A stretch of 64,000 bases of DNA from Amycolatopsis iheyensis (lineage in GTDB: Bacteria; Actinomycetota; Actinomycetes; Mycobacteriales; Pseudonocardiaceae): contig NZ_JAMXQV010000009.1 of NCBI RefSeq assembly GCF_024703995.1, positions 294,599-358,598 on the forward strand. The letters run 5' to 3'. The notes under the pieces were generated by a model, which saw only the letters and a program-made list of their open reading frames with translations, had not been told where the DNA came from and ran no database searches. Position 1 is the stretch's first letter, and each line of letters begins with the position of its first letter. Below are positions 32,055 to 41,557 of the stretch, piece after piece. Made by a program: the position numbers and the translations under genes.

Positions 32055-33767
32055 ATGGAAACCCTTTCCCAGCCGGTTCCCTTCACTGGCGAAACTTCCG
32101 GCGACACCGAGTCCTTCGCGACCCTGCTCGGCCGGTGGGCGCGCGTCCTCGGCGACGAGGTCGCGGTGACCCACCTCGACCACCGCACGGTCGCGGACGG
32201 CCGCGCGGTTTCGCTCACCTGGCGCGAGCTCGACGAGCGGGTCGGCGCCGTGGCCGCGCGCCTGCTCGAGATCGCCGCGCCGGGGGAGCGGGCCGCGGTC
32301 CTCGTCGGACAGTCGGTCGACTACGTCGTCGCGTTCCTCGGGGCGATCCGGGCCGGGCTGGTCGCGGTGCCGCTGTTCGCGCCGGGCCTGCCCGGGCACG
32401 CGGGCCGGCTGGCCGCGACCTTCGCCGACTGCGCCCCGCGCGTCGCGCTCACCACGACCGACGACTTCGACGTCGTCCGCGAGTTCGCGGCCGAGCTGCC
32501 GGTGATCGCCGTCGACGCGCTCCCTCCGGCCGGAACCCGGGACTGGGCCGCGCTCGATCCCGACGCGCCGGCGTACCTGCAGTACACCTCGGGCTCCACG
32601 CGCTCGCCCGCCGGAGTCGTGCTGACGCACCGGAACGTGCTCGCCAACGCGCGTCAGGCGTGTGCCGCCTACGGCGCGGAAGCCCGCACCACGTCGACGG
32701 TCAGCTGGCTGCCGCTGTTCCACGACATGGGCCTGATCCTCGGCATCGGCGCGCCGATGATCGCCGGCATGGCGTCGGTGCTCATGGACCCCCTGGCGTT
32801 CCTGGAGCGGCCCGCGCGGTGGCTGCGCGCGCTGTCGGCGAGTCCCGGCGCGATCAGCGCGGCGCCCAACTTCGCCTACGCCTACTGCGCTTCCCGCGTG
32901 ACGGAGGCCGAGAAGAGCTACCTGGAGCTGAGCCGCGTCGTCTCGCTGATCAACGGCAGCGAGCCGGTGCTGCCGGCCACCATCGCGAAGTTCCAGGACG
33001 CCTTCGCCGAATGCGGGCTGCGGCCGGAGGCCCACCGGTCGTCCTACGGGCTGGCCGAAGCCACCGTGTTCGTCTCGGTCACCGACGCCGGCCGGCCGCC
33101 CCGCCAGGTCACCTTCGACCGCGACCGGCTCGCCGCCGGGCGCGCGGTGCCCGCCGGGTCCGGCACGACGCTGGTTTCGTGCGGGCGTCCGGTCGGGCAG
33201 CGGGTGCGGATCGCCGACCCGGCGACCGGCGAGGAGGCCGGGCCGGGCGAGGTCGGGGAGATCCGGGTGAGCGGCCCGAACGTCGGCCGCGGCTACTGGG
33301 GCCGGCCGTCGGCGTCGACGTTCGGCCTGCCGCCGCTGGACCCGGACACCGGCGAGGGCTGGCTCGCGACCGGGGACCTCGGCGTGGTGGTCGAGGGCGA
33401 GCTGTTCGTCACCGGCCGGCTGAAGGACCTGGTCGTCGTCGATGGCCGCAACCACTACCCGCAGGACATCGAGCAGACGGTCGAAGCACACGCGGGGGTC
33501 CGGCCGCACTCGGCCGCTGCCTTCGCGATCAGCGGCGACGACGGGGAAGCCGCCGTGGTGGTGCTCGAACGCGCCAAGGACGCGCAAGTGGACATCGCCG
33601 CGGTGACCGCCGCGCTGCGGGCGGCGGTGTCGGCCACGCATGGCCTGCGCCTGCACGACGTCGTCTTCCTGGCCCCGGGCGAAGTGCCGCGCACCTCCAG
33701 CGGCAAGATCAGCCGGGCGGCCTGCCGTCAGTCCTACCTGGACGGTGCGCTGGGGCGGCTCGCATGA
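32055..33767 (+). CDS. Fatty acyl-AMP ligase (FAAL, FadD32-like)
   Basis: This 570-residue ANL enzyme is of the FAAL rather than the CoA-ligase type. The P-loop is YLQYTSGSTRSPAGVVLTHR. The middle segment has SWLPLFHDMGLILGIGAPMI and SYGLAEATVFVSVT, and the C-terminal hinge reads TGRLKDLVVVDGRNHYPQDI. HDMGL and GRNHYPQDI are FAAL hallmarks. Such enzymes adenylate a fatty acid and pass the acyl group to an acyl-carrier domain, here presumably the N-terminal ACP of the PKS. The start is ATG 32055 after GCGAGGAG. The stop overlaps the PKS start (ATGA), so both proteins are made in step. Confidence 0.9.
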   Translation: METLSQPVPFTGETSGDTESFATLLGRWARVLGDEVAVTHLDHRTVADGRAVSLTWRELDERVGAVAARLLEIAAPGERAAVLVGQSVDYVVAFLGAIRAGLVAVPLFAPGLPGHAGRLAATFADCAPRVALTTTDDFDVVREFAAELPVIAVDALPPAGTRDWAALDPDAPAYLQYTSGSTRSPAGVVLTHRNVLANARQACAAYGAEARTTSTVSWLPLFHDMGLILGIGAPMIAGMASVLMDPLAFLERPARWLRALSASPGAISAAPNFAYAYCASRVTEAEKSYLELSRVVSLINGSEPVLPATIAKFQDAFAECGLRPEAHRSSYGLAEATVFVSVTDAGRPPRQVTFDRDRLAAGRAVPAGSGTTLVSCGRPVGQRVRIADPATGEEAGPGEVGEIRVSGPNVGRGYWGRPSASTFGLPPLDPDTGEGWLATGDLGVVVEGELFVTGRLKDLVVVDGRNHYPQDIEQTVEAHAGVRPHSAAAFAISGDDGEAAVVVLERAKDAQVDIAAVTAALRAAVSATHGLRLHDVVFLAPGEVPRTSSGKISRAACRQSYLDGALGRLA

Positions 33768-36700
33768 ACGTCCGGGCCTGGCTGACCGAGCGGCTCGGCG
33801 CGGTGGACCCCGACCGGCCCCTGCAGGAGCTCGGACTGTCCTCACGGGACGCGTCCGGGCTGGCCGCCGACCTGGGCCGGTTCGTGGGCCGGCCGCTCCC
33901 GGTGACCCTGGTGTGGCAGTACCCGACGATCAACGCGCTCGCGGCGTATCTGTCCACAGGGGACTCACCGGCCGCCCCGCTGCCCGAGCGCGTGGCCGAG
34001 GAGCCGATCGCGATCATCGGCCTGGGCTGCCGCCTGCCGGGCGGGATCGACTCGCCCGCCGCGTTCTGGCGGTTCCTCGAGTCCGGCGGCGACGGCATCG
34101 GCGAGGTTCCCGAAGGCCGCTGGGAGACGTTCGCCGCCGCGGCGGACTTCGCCGGGGTGCCGCCGCGTGGCGGGTTCCTCGACGACGTCGCCGGATTCGA
34201 CGCGGCGTTCTTCGGCATCACCCCGCGCGAGGCCGAGGCCATGGACCCGCAGCAGCGGATCCTCCTGGAAGTCGCCTGGGCGGCGCTGGAGCACGCCGGG
34301 ATCCCGCCGGCCGGCCTGCGCGGGAGCCGGACCGGGGTGTTCGTCGGGTTGTCGGCCACCGAGTACGGCTCGCTGACGATGACCGACGTCGCGGGCGTGG
34401 ACGTCTGGTCCGGCACGGGCGCGGCGGCGAGCATCGCCGCCAACCGGCTGTCGTACCTGCTGGACCTGCGCGGACCGAGCCTGACGCTCGACACCGCGTG
34501 TTCCTCGTCGCTGGTCGCGGTGCACCAGGCCGTGCAGAGCCTGCGCCGCGGCGAGAGCGAGACGGCGCTCGCCGCGGGGGTGAACGTCCTGCTCTCGCCG
34601 GGCATCACGGCCGGCTTCCACCGCGCGGGCGTGCTCGCGGCCGACGGCCGCTGCAAGCCCTTCGACGCCGCGGCCGACGGCATCGCCCGCGGCGAGGGCT
34701 GCGGGGTCCTCGTGCTCAAGCCGCTGCGTGCGGCCCGGCGGGCCGGCGACCGGGTGCTGGCGGTGATCCGCGGCAGCGCGGTGAACTCCGACGGCCGGTC
34801 CAACGGCCTGACCGCGCCCAACCCGGAGGCCCAGGCGGCCCTGCTGCGCGAGGCGTACGCGACCTCGGGCGTGGATCCGTCCTCTGTGGACTACGTGGAG
34901 GCGCACGGCACCGGCACCCCGCTCGGGGACCCGTTGGAGGCGGGCGCGTTGACGTCGGTGCTCGGGCGCGAACGCGGGCGGCCGCTGCTGCTGGGGTCGG
35001 TGAAGAGCAACCTGGGACACCTCGAAGGCGCGGCGGGGATCGCCGGGCTGCTGAAGGTCGTGCTGGCCATGACCCACCGGCGGATCCCGCCGAGCCTGCA
35101 CTTCCACGCGCCGAACCCGCACATCGACTTCTCGGGGCTGCGGGTGGTGGCCGGGCCGACGGACTGGCCGCGTTACTCGGGCACCGCGCGAGCCGGGGTC
35201 TCGGCGTTCGGTTTCGGCGGCACGAACGCGCATGTGGTGGTGGAGGAGTGGCCGGCGGCGTCCTTTCCACCGCGGGGCGGGGAGGACGAGTCGCCGCAGG
35301 TGTTCGCGCTCTCGGCCCGGTCCGGGGAAGCGCTGCGGACGCGGGCCGGGGAACTGGCCGAGTGGCTCGAAGCTGGCTCGGCGCCGCCCGGGCTGGTGGC
35401 TTCGACGCTGGCACACCGGCGGGAGCACCTGCCGGTCCGCGGTGCGGTGGTCGGTGCGGGAAGCGCGGAGGTGGCCGAAGGGCTGCGGGAGCTGGCCGCC
35501 GGCCGGGGCCTGACCGGTGCGGGCAAGCCCGCCGCCGAGCCGAGTGTCGTCTTCGTGTTCTCCGGCTACGGTTCCCAGTGGTCCGGCATGGGCCGGCTGT
35601 TCCTGCGCTCCGAACCCGCGTTCCGCGCCGAGGTCGACACGCTCGATCCCGTCTTCCACGCCGAAACCGGCACCTCTCTCACCGACCTCCTCGAGCACGA
35701 CCTGCCCGACCTGGCCGCCACCCAGCTCGCCCTCCTCGGCATGCAGCTCGCGCTGGCCGGGCTCTGGCGCGCCCACGGCGTCACGCCCGCGGCGGTCCTC
35801 GGCCACTCCATGGGCGAGGTCGCCGCCGCGGTCGTGGCCGGGGCGCTCACCGTCGCCGACGGGTTGCGCGTCATGAGCACCCGCGCGCGGCTGCTCACCG
35901 AACTCGACCAGAGCGGCGACGGCGCGATGGCCGTGGTCGAGCTGAGTCCCGCCGAGCTGGCGGAGTTCCCGGACGTCACCGTCGCGGTCTACGCCTCACC
36001 CACCCAGTGCACGGTCAGCGGCGCCGCCGACCAGGTCGAAGCGGTCGTGACGCACGCCGAACGCCAAGGCCGGCTCGCGCGCCGGCTGCCGGTCGGCGGG
36101 GCCGGGCACTCCGCCGCCGTCGACGCGGTGCTCGGGCGGTTCCGGGCCGAGCTGCGGATCGAGCCCGGCACGGCCGAACTTCCCTGCTACACCAGCGTTC
36201 TCGACGACCCCCGGGAGACCCCGGCCTTCGACACGGAGTACTGGGCCGCGAACCTCCGCCGTCCGGTCCGGTTCAGCCAGGCACTCACCGCCGCCGTCGC
36301 CGACGGGCACACCGTTTTCGTCGAGGTCTCACCGCACCCGGTGGCCGCGATGGACCAGACCGTCGGCGGCCAGGCACTCTGCCTGCCTTCGGCCGGCCGG
36401 CGTGTCGACGAACGGACCGCGTTCCTCACCAGCCTGGCCCGCCTGCACGTCCACGGCCGCGACCACCTCCTCGCCGCGCGGCCCCGCGGCGAGCTGGTCG
36501 AGCTGCCCGGACCGGTCTGGCGGCACGAGCGGTTCTGGCCCCGGCCGCTCACTCGCGGCACCGGCGCACATCCGCTCCTGGGTGTCCACATCGAACAGCC
36601 CGGCGGGCGGACCCACCTCTGGCGTGGCGACGTCGGCACCGCGAACCTGCCCTGGCTCGCCGACCACACCGTGCGGGACACGCCGGTCTTCCCGGCCACC

Positions 36701-39700
36701 AGCTTCCTCGAACTGGCCCTCGCCGCCGGCGAGGGCACCGTGCGCGACCTCGAACTGCGCGAGGTCCTCCCGCTGGCCGAGCACACCGAGGTGACGACCA
36801 GCCGCACCGGCGCGGAGCTGAGCGTGCACGCCAAGACCGCCCAGGGCGACTGGGTCCGGCACGCCACCGCGCGGATCGAGCCCGGTGGCACCCCGTCGGA
36901 GCCGTTCGGCGAGACGACCGGTGAGCCTCTCGACCTGTACCGCGTCCTGGCCGGCCTCGGTCAGGACTACGGCCCCGCCTTCCGCGGCTTGCACACCGTG
37001 GTCGCCGCCGAGGGACGCGCGTCGGCGGCGATCACGCCACCCGCGAGCGACCACCCCGCCTACCGGCTGCACCCCGCTCTCGCCGACGCCTGCCTGCACG
37101 CGCTGGCCGCCGCCGTCGGGGACGCGGACGCCCTCTACCTGCCGCTCACCATCGGCGCGGTGGTGCTCGCCGGCGAACCGAGGCGGGGTGTGCGCGTGGA
37201 CGCGGTCCTGACCTCGAAGGACCCGTCCGGTGACGGCTTGCTCGGCAGCGTTCAGCTCGTCGACGCCGACGACGTCGTGCTGGTGGAGTTCCGCGACGTC
37301 TACTGCCGCCGCTTCCGGGACATCGCCCTCGAACGGCTGCTGTTCGAGGCCGCTTGGCAGCCCGCCGACCTGCCGGCCGCGCCGGAGCGGGCCGAGCGCT
37401 GGATCGTGCTGTCCGAAGAGGACGACGACCTCGTCACCGCCCGCCTCGGCGACCGGGCCGCCCTGGCCGGTGCGGCGACCGCCGTCGTGGTCCTGCTGGG
37501 TGGCGCCGCCACGCCGGATCCCGACCGGTCGGCACGGCTGGTCGGGACGCTGTCCGCGGTCGTCGCCGAGCTGGCCGAGAAGGCCGAGCCGCCCAGGTTG
37601 TGGCTGGTCAGCGCCGGCGCCCAGAGCGTCGAGCCCGGCGAACCGGGCGATCCCGGCCTGGCCGCGCTGCGTGGGTTCGTGCGCGTGCTCGCTTTCGAAC
37701 ACCCCGAACTGCGGGTGAGCCTGGTCGACTTCGACGCCGGCCCGGACCCGGCGCGGCTGTGGGTCGGCCAGCTGCGTGACGAGGTCCGCGCCGACGGCCC
37801 GGACGACGAAGTGGCCTGGCGCGAGGGCGTCCGGCACACCCGCCGACTGGTCCGCCCGGAGCTCGGCGACCCGGTGCGCGAGCCGGTCCGCGACGGCGCC
37901 TACGTCATCACCGGTGGCCTCGGCGGCCTCGGGCTGGTGGCGGCGAAGTGGCTGGCCGAGCGCGGGGCGACGCGGGTGGTGCTCAACAGCCGCCGCGAAG
38001 CCGACCCCGGGGACCTGGGGATCGACGTCCGCGTCGTGCCCGGCGACATCGCCGCGCCCGGCACGGCCGAGGCGCTGGTCGCGGCCGCCGTCGCCGGAGG
38101 CGTGCCGCTGCGCGGGGTGCTGCACGCCGCCGGTGTCCTGTCCGACGGCGCCGCGATCAGCCTCGACGCCGGCGCGCTCGACGCCGTCTGGCGGCCGAAG
38201 GCGCTGGGCGCCTGGCGGCTGCACGAGGCGACCGCCGGCCACGACCTCGACTGGTGGCTGGTGTACTCCTCGGCCGCCGCGTTGTTCGGCTCGCCCGGGC
38301 AGGCCGCCTACGCGACCGCGAACGCCTGGACCGACGCGCTGGTCGCGTGGCGGCGCGCGCAGGGGCTCCCGGCCTCGACGATCGGCTGGGGCGCCTGGGG
38401 CGAGGCCGGCGCCGCGGCCGGGTCGCGCAACCCCGTGCTCGAACCCCTCGGCACCCAGGAAGCGCTCTCGGCGCTGGACGCCGTCCTGGCCTGTGACCGC
38501 GTGGCGACCGGCATCGCCCGCGTCAACGCCGAGACCGTGCTGGAACTGTTCCCCGGCCTGGCCGAGCGGCCGTTCTTCGGCATCTTCGCGCCGCGGGCCA
38601 CGGCGTCCACTTGGGACGGAATGGCCGCGTTGCGGGCGAAGCCACCGGAAGCGGCCCGGAAGGCGATCGCCGATCACCTGGCCGGGCTCGTCGCGGGCCT
38701 GCTCGGGTACGCCGAGCTCGACCGGGACGTCCCGCTGACCCGGCTCGGCCTCGACTCGCTGTCGGCGATGCGGGCCCGGGGCGCGGTGGAACGCGAGTTC
38801 GGCCTGCCGCTGCCGATCCCGCTGCTGCTGCGCGGCGCCAGCCTGACCGAGCTCGCCGAGCACCTCGCCGACCAAGCCGGCTTCGAGCCACGGGCGGCCG
38901 GCGAAGCGGTGGCCGCCGGACCTCGGGACCCCGCCGAACGCTGGGTCGCGCGGCACTGGCAGACCGTCCTGGGCGGCCCGGAACCCCGGGTGCACGACGA
39001 CTTCTTCGCCGTCGGCGGCGACGCCGGCAGCGCGGCCCGGCTGCGGGCGCTCTTCGCGGAGCAGCTCGGCGCGGTGCCCGCCGTGGACCGGCTGTTCGCG
39101 ACGCCGACGGTCGCCGCGCTGGCCGACCAGCTGCGCGCCGAGCTCGAAGGCCACGGCGGCGGCCCGGTGCGGCTGCTGCGCGACGGCGTCGCCGACCCGG
39201 TGTTCCTCTTCCACCCGGCCGGCGGTCCGACCAGCGTGTACCGCGAGCTCGTCCGCCTGCTGCCGGAGGGGCAGCCGGTCTACGGGTTCGAGCGGATCGA
39301 CGACGAAGACACCGTCGAAGCCAAAGCCACCTGCTACGTCGAGCTGATCCGGGAGATCCAGCCCCACGGCCCGTACCGGCTGGGTGGCTGGTCGTTCGGC
39401 GGCTGCCTCGCCTACGAGACGGCCCGCCGGCTGACCGCGGCCGGCGAACCGGTCGAGCTGGTCTTCCTGATCGACACGATCCTGCCGCTGCCCACGCCGG
39501 GGAAGCCGACGGGCGAGCTGCTGCTGGAACGCTTCGACCGGTTCGCCGAGCACGTCTCGCGGACCTACGGCGTGTCCTTCGAGATCCCGCGCGACGAGCT
39601 GGCCGGGCTGACCGAGGACGCCCAGATCCGCCGGGTCATGGACCGGCTGACCGAGCGGGTGCCCGACCTGGGCGCCGGTGTCCTCAAGCACCAGTACGAG

Positions 39701-39970
39701 TCCTATGTGGACGCCCGGGTCGCCGAGCGGTACACCCCGGCCGACTACGCCGGGCCGGTGGTGCTGCTGCGTGCCCGGGATCCGCACCCGCTGACGACCA
39801 CTTTGGACCCGCGGTACCTGCGCACCGACGACACCCTCGGCTGGGACGCCCACTGCGGCGCGCTCGAAGTCGTGCCGGTGCCCGGCGACCACGTCTCGAT
39901 GATCGACCCGCCGCACGTCGCGGCGCTGGCCTCGGCGCTCGCCGACCGGCTGGGAGTGGGGGTGCGGTGA
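33764..39970 (+). CDS. Type I polyketide synthase, ACP-KS-AT-DH-KR-ACP-(ACP-like)-TE
   Basis: The protein has 2068 residues. ACP1 is about 1-65 (ELGLSSRDASG). KS is ~79-496 with Cys246 (DTACSSS), His381 and His419. AT is ~595-880 with Ser682 (GHSMGE); where malonyl ATs have HAFH and methylmalonyl ATs YASH it reads GAGH near residue 780. DH is ~936-1190 with His968 (ADHTVRDTPVFP) and Asp1108. KR is ~1378-1610 (GGLGGLG, SSAAALFGSPGQAAYATAN). ACP2 has Ser1665 (GLDSLSAM). A second carrier-like domain has Ala1754 where Ser is expected (GGDAGS). TE has Ser1877 (GWSFGG) and His2043. There is no ER domain. Pks13 shares ACP-KS-AT-ACP-TE but lacks DH and KR. It should condense a FAAL-loaded acyl chain with a carboxyacyl extender, reduce it in cis, and release it by TE. 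Confidence 0.93.
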   Translation: MNVRAWLTERLGAVDPDRPLQELGLSSRDASGLAADLGRFVGRPLPVTLVWQYPTINALAAYLSTGDSPAAPLPERVAEEPIAIIGLGCRLPGGIDSPAAFWRFLESGGDGIGEVPEGRWETFAAAADFAGVPPRGGFLDDVAGFDAAFFGITPREAEAMDPQQRILLEVAWAALEHAGIPPAGLRGSRTGVFVGLSATEYGSLTMTDVAGVDVWSGTGAAASIAANRLSYLLDLRGPSLTLDTACSSSLVAVHQAVQSLRRGESETALAAGVNVLLSPGITAGFHRAGVLAADGRCKPFDAAADGIARGEGCGVLVLKPLRAARRAGDRVLAVIRGSAVNSDGRSNGLTAPNPEAQAALLREAYATSGVDPSSVDYVEAHGTGTPLGDPLEAGALTSVLGRERGRPLLLGSVKSNLGHLEGAAGIAGLLKVVLAMTHRRIPPSLHFHAPNPHIDFSGLRVVAGPTDWPRYSGTARAGVSAFGFGGTNAHVVVEEWPAASFPPRGGEDESPQVFALSARSGEALRTRAGELAEWLEAGSAPPGLVASTLAHRREHLPVRGAVVGAGSAEVAEGLRELAAGRGLTGAGKPAAEPSVVFVFSGYGSQWSGMGRLFLRSEPAFRAEVDTLDPVFHAETGTSLTDLLEHDLPDLAATQLALLGMQLALAGLWRAHGVTPAAVLGHSMGEVAAAVVAGALTVADGLRVMSTRARLLTELDQSGDGAMAVVELSPAELAEFPDVTVAVYASPTQCTVSGAADQVEAVVTHAERQGRLARRLPVGGAGHSAAVDAVLGRFRAELRIEPGTAELPCYTSVLDDPRETPAFDTEYWAANLRRPVRFSQALTAAVADGHTVFVEVSPHPVAAMDQTVGGQALCLPSAGRRVDERTAFLTSLARLHVHGRDHLLAARPRGELVELPGPVWRHERFWPRPLTRGTGAHPLLGVHIEQPGGRTHLWRGDVGTANLPWLADHTVRDTPVFPATSFLELALAAGEGTVRDLELREVLPLAEHTEVTTSRTGAELSVHAKTAQGDWVRHATARIEPGGTPSEPFGETTGEPLDLYRVLAGLGQDYGPAFRGLHTVVAAEGRASAAITPPASDHPAYRLHPALADACLHALAAAVGDADALYLPLTIGAVVLAGEPRRGVRVDAVLTSKDPSGDGLLGSVQLVDADDVVLVEFRDVYCRRFRDIALERLLFEAAWQPADLPAAPERAERWIVLSEEDDDLVTARLGDRAALAGAATAVVVLLGGAATPDPDRSARLVGTLSAVVAELAEKAEPPRLWLVSAGAQSVEPGEPGDPGLAALRGFVRVLAFEHPELRVSLVDFDAGPDPARLWVGQLRDEVRADGPDDEVAWREGVRHTRRLVRPELGDPVREPVRDGAYVITGGLGGLGLVAAKWLAERGATRVVLNSRREADPGDLGIDVRVVPGDIAAPGTAEALVAAAVAGGVPLRGVLHAAGVLSDGAAISLDAGALDAVWRPKALGAWRLHEATAGHDLDWWLVYSSAAALFGSPGQAAYATANAWTDALVAWRRAQGLPASTIGWGAWGEAGAAAGSRNPVLEPLGTQEALSALDAVLACDRVATGIARVNAETVLELFPGLAERPFFGIFAPRATASTWDGMAALRAKPPEAARKAIADHLAGLVAGLLGYAELDRDVPLTRLGLDSLSAMRARGAVEREFGLPLPIPLLLRGASLTELAEHLADQAGFEPRAAGEAVAAGPRDPAERWVARHWQTVLGGPEPRVHDDFFAVGGDAGSAARLRALFAEQLGAVPAVDRLFATPTVAALADQLRAELEGHGGGPVRLLRDGVADPVFLFHPAGGPTSVYRELVRLLPEGQPVYGFERIDDEDTVEAKATCYVELIREIQPHGPYRLGGWSFGGCLAYETARRLTAAGEPVELVFLIDTILPLPTPGKPTGELLLERFDRFAEHVSRTYGVSFEIPRDELAGLTEDAQIRRVMDRLTERVPDLGAGVLKHQYESYVDARVAERYTPADYAGPVVLLRARDPHPLTTTLDPRYLRTDDTLGWDAHCGALEVVPVPGDHVSMIDPPHVAALASALADRLGVGVR

Positions 39971-41547
39971 TGGACGAGCTGGTGCCGGCCACGGCGTTCC
40001 GGATCGCCGACCTGGCCGCCCGCCAGGACGAAGTCGTCCGGATCGCGGAGAAGCGGGCCATCGACCGGCAGCACGCCAAGGGGAAGCTGACCGCACGCGA
40101 GCGGATCGGGCTGCTGCTCGACCCGGGGTCCTTCGTGGAGCTCGACCAGTTCGCCCGGCACCGCTGCGCCGAGTTCGGGATGGACGCCAACCGGCCCTAC
40201 GGCGACGGCGTCGTCACCGGGCACGGCACCGTCGACGGCCGCCAGATCTGCGTGTTCTCCCAGGACTTCAGCGTTTTCGGCGGCAGCATGGGCGAGGCGT
40301 CGGGCGAGAAGGTCCTCAAGGTGATGGACCTGGCGATGAGCATCGGCTGCCCGGTCGTCGGGATCAACGACTCCGGCGGCGCGCGCATCCAGGAAGGCGT
40401 CGTCTCACTCGCGTACTACGCCGAGCTCGGCCGCCGCAACGCCCACGCCTCCGGGGTCATCCCGCAGATCTCGATGATCATGGGCCCGTGCGCGGGCGGC
40501 GCGGTGTACGCCCCGGCGATCACCGACTTCACCGTGATGGTCGAGGAAACCTCGCACATGTTCGTCACCGGCCCCGACGTCGTGCGCGCGGTCACCGGCG
40601 AGCGGGTCACCGCGCAGGAGCTGGGCGGCGCGGTCGTGCAGAGCGAGATCGCCGGCAACGCCCACCACCGGGCCGCCGACGAGGAGGACGCCATCGAGTG
40701 GGTGCAGACGCTGCTCGCGTACCTGCCGGCCAACAACCTCGAGCTGCCCCCGGAGTACGCCGACGACACCGAAGCCGTCGTCACCCCGGCCGACCTCGCG
40801 CTCGACCGGCTGGTGCCCGACTCGCCGAACCAGACCTACGACATGGCCGAGCTGGTCGCCGCGCTGGTCGACGACGGCGAGTACACCGAAGTGCACAGTG
40901 CCTTCGCGCCCAACATGATCTGCGCGTTCGGCCGGGTCCAGGGCCGCACGGTCGGCGTCGTGGCGAACCAGCCGCGGCACCAGGCCGGCGTGCTCGACAT
41001 CGACGCGTCCGAAAAGGCCGCCCGGTTCGTGCGCTTCTGCGACGCCTTCGGCATCCCGCTGCTCACCCTCGCCGACGTCCCCGGCTACCTGCCGGGCACG
41101 GACCAGGAGCGCGGCGGGATCATCCGTCGCGGCGCCAAGCTGATCTACGCCTACTCCGAGGCGACGGTGCCGAAGGTGACCGTGGTCGTGCGCAAAGCCT
41201 ACGGCGGCGGCTACGCGGTGATGGGGTCCAAGCACCTCGGCGCCGACGTCACCATGGCCTGGCCGACCGCGGAGATCGCGGTGATGGGCGCGGAAGGCGC
41301 GGTGCAGGTGCTGCACCGCCGCGAGCTGGCCGAGCTGCCGCCGCAACGACGCGCGGCCGTCCACCGGCGGCTCACCGAGGAGTACCGCGAACGCCACGGC
41401 GGCCCGTACCTCGCCGCCGAACGCGGCTACATCGACCAGGTCGTCACGCCGTCGCAGACCCGGCTGCAAGTGGCGCGGGCCCTGCGGACGCTGCGCACCA
41501 AACGCCAGACCCTGCCGGCGAAGAAGCACGGGAACATCCCCCTGTAA
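39970..41547 (+). CDS. Acyl-CoA carboxylase beta chain (carboxyltransferase)
   Basis: The protein has 525 residues in two crotonase-like halves: GDGVVTGHGTVDGRQICVFS, GCPVVGINDSGGARIQEGV, MGPCAGGAVYAPAITDF, then ASEKAARFVRFCDAFGIPLL, GSKHLGADVTMAWPTAEIAV and the terminal KHGNIPL. This is the PccB/AccD5-type chain that moves CO2 from biotin-carboxyl carrier to an acyl-CoA. At residue 416 (YGGGYAVMG) it has Ala where the propionyl-CoA enzyme of Streptomyces coelicolor has the specificity-setting Asp (YGGAYDVMG), so another acyl chain may be preferred. The start codon shares one base with the PKS stop (TGATG). No alpha or epsilon subunit gene is in the window. Confidence 0.9.
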   Translation: MDELVPATAFRIADLAARQDEVVRIAEKRAIDRQHAKGKLTARERIGLLLDPGSFVELDQFARHRCAEFGMDANRPYGDGVVTGHGTVDGRQICVFSQDFSVFGGSMGEASGEKVLKVMDLAMSIGCPVVGINDSGGARIQEGVVSLAYYAELGRRNAHASGVIPQISMIMGPCAGGAVYAPAITDFTVMVEETSHMFVTGPDVVRAVTGERVTAQELGGAVVQSEIAGNAHHRAADEEDAIEWVQTLLAYLPANNLELPPEYADDTEAVVTPADLALDRLVPDSPNQTYDMAELVAALVDDGEYTEVHSAFAPNMICAFGRVQGRTVGVVANQPRHQAGVLDIDASEKAARFVRFCDAFGIPLLTLADVPGYLPGTDQERGGIIRRGAKLIYAYSEATVPKVTVVVRKAYGGGYAVMGSKHLGADVTMAWPTAEIAVMGAEGAVQVLHRRELAELPPQRRAAVHRRLTEEYRERHGGPYLAAERGYIDQVVTPSQTRLQVARALRTLRTKRQTLPAKKHGNIPL

Positions 41548-41557
41548 GGAGAATCCG

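Noticed and set aside
36329..40096. 1255-codon open frame antisense to the PKS gene
   Set aside because: It is a compositional shadow of high-GC coding DNA: its sequence is Arg/Gly/Pro-rich with no domain, and the plus strand encodes intact PKS domains across it.
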